64,000 bases of DNA from Cladocopium goreaui (Eukaryota > Sar > Dinophyceae > Suessiales > Symbiodiniaceae), in NCBI GenBank assembly GCA_947184155.2, contig CAMXCT020002001.1, positions 762,501 to 826,500 on the forward strand, given 5' to 3'. Of the stretch, positions 58,756 through 64,000 are shown piece by piece (the stretch's first letter is position 1; each line of letters starts with the position of its first letter). The notes beneath the pieces were generated by a model. It did not search any database. It was not told the origin of the DNA and saw nothing but the letters and a program-made list of their open reading frames with translations. Position numbers and translations under genes: made by a program.

Positions 58756-61252
58756 GCTGTTTCATGTGTCCAACAAGACGTTTGTAACACTTGTCTTTGC
58801 CACCACTAGTTGAGAGATTGTAGTGAGTACATGCAGCACGTAAATCAGCTAACTTGCTCACACGTGTCAACTCAACACCATTGACTACAAGCTTGTCTTC
58901 ATCAAAAGGCTGAATGACATACGCACCTACAGGAAGTTCAGCTCGTGCTGGAGGAATTTCAACACCCTGCAGCTCATCTTCAGGGGCCATCATACCCTCA
59001 GCTGATTCATCATCAACGTTTGAAGAACCTTGCACAGGCTGTGCAGCATCACTATCATCTTCAAAATGAAAACCCATGAGACGTGGATCTTTCTCCCCAT
59101 CTGTCACTACCGTAAGCACATCCCTTGGACCATACAACTCATGAAATTTTGCACTGAGATCAATGATTGAACCAATGTGCTCGCAAAGTTCCATCACCAG
59201 CCAACATCCTTGTTCCATGAGCAGTGTTGTGCGGTACTTGGGTCCAGACATGCCAGGCACTGCAAGAGTAGGGTCTTGGAAACACTCATCAAAGTGTCTA
59301 CCAACACCACATCCATTTGCGTCCAAATTCCAGCCAATGGGTCCATGTTGAAGCTCTGCATTCACTTGAGCTTTCACTGCACAAATTGCATGGCTCATTT
59401 CAGCTACTGGTTCATCTTTCTGTTCACTCACCGCTCTGATCCATCCTCTCACTGTCATGCTTCTGTTCTGCAACTCAATTGGCACCTTGACACCTGCTTC
59501 AGCATGCATGAGAACCTGTTCACGGCTGCAAACACCCCATCCAGCTTCAAGCAATTTCCCAAAGCAAAGAATTGGTTGTTGAATCTGATCACTGATGGCA
59601 ACGTGCTCCTTGATAACTATCATTTGTCCACCTTGATCCATGAGATGGACCTCAATGTCACGCATTCCCAGGACTGGGATTGACCTCCCCTGGGCATCAT
59701 GTAGCTTTGTCACTGCAGCATCTGATTCCACTCCAGCTTCTGCAAAACGCGCTGGAAAAACTGCTGCATCAGCACCACTGTCGAGAAGAATGGCGCTCAT
59801 TTCCTCATCAGGAAGTTCTGTTACCATGGCACGCACACCAGCAATCTTTGGAGAATCATCAGGTTCATCACCAATGAAAAAGTGAATCACACGCACTGAA
59901 CTCTCATCTTCATGCACTGATTGAGAACGCAAATCAAAAATGAATGGTTCACCATCTCCTCCTTGAGGAACATCAACTGAATTCTCAAAAATACGTGAAA
60001 CTCTGTACGTTGAAGACTGCTGTGCTTTCTGGCCAGACTGTTGATTCGAAGAAGATTCGGCTGAGCTCGAAGACTGTTGATTGGTTGATCCCACATTGCT
60101 CCATGAGCTATTTGACTGGGAAGTTGTTGAAGGTGGGTTCACTGATTCAGTCTGAGCGCTTCTGACCATTTGCCAGCAATCCTTGGCGTAGTGACCAACG
60201 CCACCGCAATTGTAACATTGCTTTTCACCCTTGGAATCTCCTTTGCCTTTTCCTTTCTGCGTCTTTCCTTTGCCCTTGTTGTTGCTGTTGTAGTCCCAAC
60301 TGGACTTAGCTTTTCCACCTTTGTTCTTTGACTTGCTCTTGCCCTTACCCTTCTGGTTGTTGTCATGCTTTCCTTTGTTTTTGCCTTTTCTTTTTGATTT
60401 GCCATATTGGCCACGCCCTTCAACACGGTCGATCTCCATAGGCACTGCTTCACTGGAGTCACCCTGTAACAGGTTGTGCCACTTTTGTTGACTACGATCC
60501 CAACGCAAAATGGCCTCTCTCACTGTAGTGTATGTTGCACTCTCGTCCAACTGTAAGGACAACTGAGTCTTCAATGCACCAGAAACACAACGAAGCACCA
60601 TTGCGGTCTTGAGTTCATCTGGGATTGATACACCTGTCTTTCTGCATTCTTCGAAGCCATCTTCCAGCTTCAACAACTGAGCATGCAACGGTTTGTTCAT
60701 CTGAAATGAACTCCAGCTGGTCAAAGATGCCAGCATTGCAAGGCCACGTGATTGCGTGTTGGGACGCATTGCAATCACCAACTGCCTGAGAGCCTCATAT
60801 CCATTCCCACTTGGAACAGCTTTCACTATTGCTAAAGCCCTGCACCTGACCAAGGAAGAGATCAGGCCGTAGAGCTTTGCTGCACGTCCTCTAGTGTCTG
60901 TAGAAGCGCTTTGTAAATCCAATGCCTTCGTTGGATCATCTGTCACCTGCTTGAGTTCACTCTCGTAGGCGTTGTCTATAGTCACCAGAAACTGGGTAAG
61001 TTGCCACAGCCAGTCACGAAACAACTTTATGTCCTCATCTGCAGTGGAGTTGTCTCCAAAAATTGGAGGTTTGTTGACCAGTTTCGACCAGTCAATGGCA
61101 GGTTTCTCCTGTCCACCTGAGCTTCCACTAGCTGTCGACGCTTGCTGCGCTGATTGCGCCGCAGATTGTGCTGCCCTGCTGGCAGCCTGAGTGGCTTCAG
61201 CCACTTGCAACAACGCTGTTTGTAAGATGTTTGGGTCCATTTGGGCCATCAC
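58580..61252 (-). CDS. Copia Gag-protease polyprotein
   Basis: 890 residues. Residues 1-250 are a Gag-like helical region with an Ala/Gln-rich N-terminus. Residues 280-345 are a Lys/Gly/Asn-rich basic stretch. A CCHC zinc knuckle, CYNCGGVGHYAKDC, lies at about 346-359, followed by a Ser/Gln-rich linker. The aspartic protease motif LLDSGADAAVFP lies at about 489-500. In related elements Gag packages the RNA and the protease cuts the polyprotein. The start is the first ATG after a 282-base leader. The frame ends in TGA at 58580, overlapping the next frame by 176 bases. Confidence 0.95.
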   Translation of the reverse strand: MMAQMDPNILQTALLQVAEATQAASRAAQSAAQSAQQASTASGSSGGQEKPAIDWSKLVNKPPIFGDNSTADEDIKLFRDWLWQLTQFLVTIDNAYESELKQVTDDPTKALDLQSASTDTRGRAAKLYGLISSLVRCRALAIVKAVPSGNGYEALRQLVIAMRPNTQSRGLAMLASLTSWSSFQMNKPLHAQLLKLEDGFEECRKTGVSIPDELKTAMVLRCVSGALKTQLSLQLDESATYTTVREAILRWDRSQQKWHNLLQGDSSEAVPMEIDRVEGRGQYGKSKRKGKNKGKHDNNQKGKGKSKSKNKGGKAKSSWDYNSNNKGKGKTQKGKGKGDSKGEKQCYNCGGVGHYAKDCWQMVRSAQTESVNPPSTTSQSNSSWSNVGSTNQQSSSSAESSSNQQSGQKAQQSSTYRVSRIFENSVDVPQGGDGEPFIFDLRSQSVHEDESSVRVIHFFIGDEPDDSPKIAGVRAMVTELPDEEMSAILLDSGADAAVFPARFAEAGVESDAAVTKLHDAQGRSIPVLGMRDIEVHLMDQGGQMIVIKEHVAISDQIQQPILCFGKLLEAGWGVCSREQVLMHAEAGVKVPIELQNRSMTVRGWIRAVSEQKDEPVAEMSHAICAVKAQVNAELQHGPIGWNLDANGCGVGRHFDECFQDPTLAVPGMSGPKYRTTLLMEQGCWLVMELCEHIGSIIDLSAKFHELYGPRDVLTVVTDGEKDPRLMGFHFEDDSDAAQPVQGSSNVDDESAEGMMAPEDELQGVEIPPARAELPVGAYVIQPFDEDKLVVNGVELTRVSKLADLRAACTHYNLSTSGGKDKCYKRLVGHMKQLELELIDAAAHRMDANLQRDPQSPPLAVAPDEKEIEKHNLTHTICSMVPIMRLFQSES

Positions 61253-61522
61253 CCAAACCAGAAACCTGAAGCCCCAAACAACTGTTGAAAATTTTCACCT
61301 GTCGTCTTTCTAAAACCAGTTCAGCTATCTGCAGTTCCAGACAAATGCACTATGCTCTCTGTATGTACGACCCAACGCAGAAAAACCAGTATGAAAACCA
61401 GCCAGCAGTGTCGTGTCCAGGAGCTTTGCAATGTCCTTGATGGAGTCCAAGCAAATGCAACACCAGTTCTGTCTATTGCTAGGGCAAGGATCGGAAACTT
61501 CCAAAGGGCTAGATCCTATGCA

Positions 61523-61534
61523 GCTCCGCTACCA
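61523..61534 (-). promoter_or_regulatory. Primer-binding site
   Basis: TGGTAGCGGAGC directly follows the 5' LTR. It resembles the initiator-methionine tRNA PBS of other copia elements (TGGTATCAGAGC in plants). The primer tRNA is inferred, not seen. Confidence 0.75.
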
Positions 61535-61723
61535 TGCGTAGCAGCTGCCACTCCTTTTACTCCTAAGCCAAAGGCCTGCAATGCAATGACTTGACATGAT
61601 ATTCATGCAAGTGAGGTGAAAACTGAACACTTCTCGATTTGTGTGTGTCATCGTCCAAAGCTCTGCAACTGACATCAAATGGTATGGTTTCACATCCATG
61701 AGCACTGTCCCTATGTTTTCGTA
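61535..61723 (-). repeat. 5' LTR of copia element
   Basis: Minus strand starts TACGAAAACATAGGG and ends GCTACGCA; 188 of 189 bases match the 3' LTR. Confidence 0.95.
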
Positions 61724-61728
61724 GAGAA

Positions 61729-62200
61729 ACAAATTCGTAGTTGGCTGTTTTGGTAACTTGGAGCCTTCAAGGCCCATCTACAGTTGACATCTGTCTCTGG
61801 GGACCGTGCGAATCGCGTCCTTGGGGCAACGTGTGGCGACCAATGGTCGAGTATCCAACCCTTTCTGAAATTGTCCATTCTCCCCAACTGCTTTGCGAGT
61901 TCCTGCATTCAAATCCGGGGGCATGAGAAAACAGCATTGAAAGCACTGCATTTTGGGCGGTGACGAGGCTGAAGTCTGGTCGGCCGCGTCTTCCCTCTGG
62001 ACCTGACAGAGAAGATATGACTGGTCAAAGCAAACACTTGCAAGCGACGTTTTTTTGGGGAAAGTTGAACCGAGAAATTTCGCAGACAACATAAACAGAC
62101 GACAACAACACACACAGTTTTACACTCCAAAATTGGAAAAAAATGTCGCGTCATGTCGCATCAGTTAGCCTGAGGCCGTTGGACCGTGCCCTGGCATCGG
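61729..62200. other. Flank of the copia element, no secure gene
   Basis: A minus frame with LAKQLGRMDNFRKGWILDHW runs to the insertion point and would continue at 54257, which may mean that the element interrupted a coding segment. Low confidence. Confidence 0.3.
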
Positions 62201-62416
62201 TCACTTCATCATTCTCCTCGCACTCGTCTTCCTCCTCCTAGCTCCAGCTGCAGCTGCAGTTCCAGTTGCAATTTGGGAAGATGCAATTAGTTTAAAAAAA
62301 CAAATCCCCCTGAATTTGGGCACAAATGCCTCTGGTCGGTCAATCAGATTTGACAACTCTTCCCAAACACGGTCATTTGGAACATAATTTTCCATATTTC
62401 TCCCAATCGTTGTCAA
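62201..62416 (-). CDS. Unknown small coding segment with stop
   Basis: Minus frame with NMENYVPNDRVWEELSNLID and AFVPKFRGICFFKLIASSQ, ending in a basic tail (GARRRKTSARRMMK) and TGA. It may be a terminal exon; no family recognised. Confidence 0.45.
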   Translation of the reverse strand: MTTIGRNMENYVPNDRVWEELSNLIDRPEAFVPKFRGICFFKLIASSQIATGTAAAAGARRRKTSARRMMK

Positions 62417-62684
62417 CCTGTCTTTTGCCTCACCCCAATTCCGGCACGATTAATCTCACACGTTGATTGTCATGACTCCTTGTTGCATGAAATACGTGAA
62501 GTCATGTACTGGCTAAGTGATTAGCAAATGGTTCATGCAAAGATTATGCAAAGCATCTGCGAACATCTACGAACAACACCTTTTTTGCACACGTTCACAT
62601 GTCGTCTGCTCAGTTTGGCAGGAGGCGTTCACTGTAAGCCTCCAACCCCACCAAACTATAAGAATAATTTAGAGCGGTGTATGT

Positions 62685-62920
62685 CTAACCAATCCGGTTG
62701 ATGACGTGGGACCTTGGTAATTTGCAGCAGCAAGTGATAAAGTTGAGGCAAAAGTCCTTCCAGACACTCGAATTATCTCCAAAATAATACTGGCAATCGT
62801 GAAGGCTGGGAATGCAGGGTGCTGCTGGGATCACCTCCATTCCTTTGCAGCCAGTAATTCTGTGCTTGCATTTCCTCAGGAAATGATCATATGCTGGATC
62901 ATCTCCATGAGTGGGGCCTT
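62685..62920 (-). CDS. Second copy of the cysteine-rich domain (frame-shifted)
   Basis: Encodes CKHRITGCKGMEVIPAAPC, then CQYYFGDNSSVWKDFC, then CCCK and a TAG stop. Cysteine positions and bases closely match the preceding domain, so this is an internal duplication. It lies one base out of frame with the signal-peptide ORF: either an unseen intron joins them or a one-base change has split a two-domain protein. Confidence 0.7.
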
Positions 62921-63207
62921 CAATAGATCCATTTGCAGCAGCAATGGATAACTCGCCTTTTATTGTGGTGGCAGAGGTCCTTCCAATCACTCGAATTATC
63001 TCCAAAATAAGCCTGGCAGTCGCCAGGAATGCAGGGTTCTCCCGTTACCACCTTTACGTCTAAGCAGGACACATGAAAGTTGTTCCTGCATATCTTCACA
63101 TCATGATCATATACTCCATGATGTGACTCATTTGCTAGGGCGCGTTCCTCGGCAGTGGAGGTGCGCAAGGCAAACAAAAGCACGAGCAACAACACGGGCC
63201 GAATCAT
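62920..63207 (-). CDS. Small secreted cysteine-rich protein
   Basis: A 95-codon ORF from a genuine ATG in context CCGCCATGA. Residues 1-19 are a clear signal peptide (MIRPVLLLVLLFALRTSTA), followed by an eight-cysteine domain with spacing C-x7-C-x10-C-x4-C-x14-C-x8-CCC and the motif AYFGDNSSDWKDLC. NSS is a possible N-glycosylation site. The frame ends in TGA shortly after CCCK. A second, +1-shifted copy of the domain follows immediately. Function unknown; the layout fits an extracellular disulfide-rich protein, but no toxin or defence family was recognised. Confidence 0.8.
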   Translation of the reverse strand: MIRPVLLLVLLFALRTSTAEERALANESHHGVYDHDVKICRNNFHVSCLDVKVVTGEPCIPGDCQAYFGDNSSDWKDLCHHNKRRVIHCCCKWIY

Positions 63208-63510
63208 GGCGGGGAAGGGTCAACTGTTTTGCGAAACTGGACCTCCACAGACTTATACTGGAGCCGAAAATGACTGCGCATATTCCACCGAATTAACAAA
63301 AACTGTTGCAATTTGCAGTTCTCGCACCTGTTTCTTTATGAAAGTATGCCCTTTTGTCTTGATTGACATATATGTCTTTTGAAAAATTAACATCTTCGTC
63401 TGTTTTTCTGTATCTCATATATTCTACTAAACCGTCATCTGTTGTATTACAAAAAGTTAGAACTCATGGTTCTTAATGTTGTTTTGTTTTGTTTACTGAG
63501 CCGGTAACAG
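63208..63510. other. Upstream region of the cysteine-rich gene
   Basis: No gene seen. On the minus strand, GTCCAG and AAACAG within 40 bases of the ATG could serve as spliced-leader acceptor sites. Confidence 0.35.
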
Positions 63511-63513
63511 AAC

Positions 63514-63707
63514 CTTTTGTTTTGCTTAATGGACCGGTAGCGGAATGTTTGCGTTCGGCTGCTGGGCCGGCATAAAAATGTTATTGCACGAAAAAGGTGC
63601 ATGTTAAAATGATATGAAAACATTTTCTTTACAACTTTATGGTTTTGCTTAATGGACCGGTCAAGAACGCTTTGTTTTGCTTAATGGACCGGTACCGGAA
63701 TGTTTGC
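63514..63707. repeat. GCTTAATGGACCGGT repeats
   Basis: TTTTGCTTAATGGACCGGT occurs three times (about 63520, 63644, 63675), two of them followed by CGGAATGTTTGCGTT. Confidence 0.88.
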
Positions 63708-63720
63708 GTTTGGTTCATGG

Positions 63721-64000
63721 CAAGGAACTGCCGGTTTCCAAAGGTTGGAACTCACGGTTCCCAACGTGGGAACCACAGGTTACCATTGCAAGGAACTGCC
63801 GGTTACCAGAGGTTGGAACTCATGCTTCCCAACCTGGGAACCATGGGTTACCATTGCAAGCAACTGCCGGTTACCAGAGGTTGGAACTCATGCTTCCCAA
63901 CCTGGGAACCATAGGTTACCATTGCAAAGAACTTCCGTTTCCTAAAGGTTGGAACTGGTGGTTCCCAACGTGGGAACCAAAGGTTACCATGGCAAGGAAC
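63721..64000. repeat. 68-bp tandem repeat array (continues beyond window)
   Basis: CAAGGAACTGCCGGTTACCA starts at 63721, 63789, 63857, 63925 and 63993, an exact 68-base period. Each unit has inner symmetry (GGTTGGAACT, GTTCCCAACNTGGGAACC). Confidence 0.95.

Larger units (their letters stand above)
54263..61723 (-). mobile_element. Intact Ty1/copia LTR retrotransposon (7461 bp)
   Basis: It has 189-bp LTRs differing at one base (54443 versus 61715), a 5-bp target duplication (GAGAA), a primer-binding site next to the 5' LTR, a polypurine tract next to the 3' LTR, and two long uninterrupted reading frames. Integrase precedes reverse transcriptase, the order that defines Ty1/copia. The near-identical LTRs imply a recent insertion. 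At the join, a minus-strand open frame of unknown status (61729-61908) would continue past the insertion point. Confidence 0.97.

Noticed and set aside
54608..60165. Many plus-strand ORFs across the copia element
   Set aside because: Antisense shadows of the two long retrotransposon frames.
63721..64000. CRISPR-like array
   Set aside because: Units are contiguous 68-mers without unique spacers, in a eukaryotic context.

Overview
The window reads as nuclear DNA of a dinoflagellate, most likely in the Suessiales/Symbiodiniaceae range. The reasons are: exons of 25-100 bases separated by kilobase introns; splice donors that are often GC instead of GT; recognisable coding sequence confined to the minus strand over the full 64 kb; a tandem helical-repeat organelle protein of the type that is abundant in these algae; a young copia retrotransposon; and a possible relic of the dinoflagellate spliced leader. 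The genus is an inference; no rRNA or organelle marker is present.

Bases 541-35142 (minus strand) hold one phase-compatible chain of 22 exons. They were recovered by reading GC-rich islands in the AT-rich background and checking splice sites and phase. Exons 9-18 encode a nearly complete LOG-type (lysine-decarboxylase-like, nucleoside-5'-monophosphate phosphoribohydrolase) domain. Exons 19-22 look like degenerate PPR repeats. The introns are packed with short foldback elements of three families, here called A (TIR ACCCTCTGGTAAACT), B (TIR CTGGTTGGTGGTTT) and C (TIR GGGGCNCC), plus segmental duplications and microsatellites. Bases 27680-29450 are satellite-like DNA, including an approximately 900-bp heptamer array.

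Bases 35160-38950 hold inverted dispersed repeats, a retroelement relic with a primer-binding-site-like sequence and a spliced-leader-like end, and simple repeats. Bases 38950-40229 hold a helical-repeat (HPR/OPR/FASTK-like) gene; one of its introns is largely a family A element. Bases 42300-42970 hold WD40 exons. Bases 45686-52150 hold several minus-strand exon groups of unknown function.

Bases 54263-61723 are an intact Ty1/copia retrotransposon on the minus strand. It has 189-bp LTRs with one mismatch, a 5-bp target duplication, gag-protease and integrase-RT-RNase H reading frames offset by +1, and an unusual C-terminal extension with a membrane segment. Beyond it lie a small secreted cysteine-rich protein with a duplicated domain and a 68-bp tandem array that runs off the window.

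The most interesting signal is the link between foldback elements and splicing. Families A and B both end in CTGGT...ACCAG, so each strand of an element starts with GT and ends with AG. One A copy makes up most of an intron. One B copy contains a 26-base exon of the LOG gene and supplies its splice acceptor. These look like introner-type elements.
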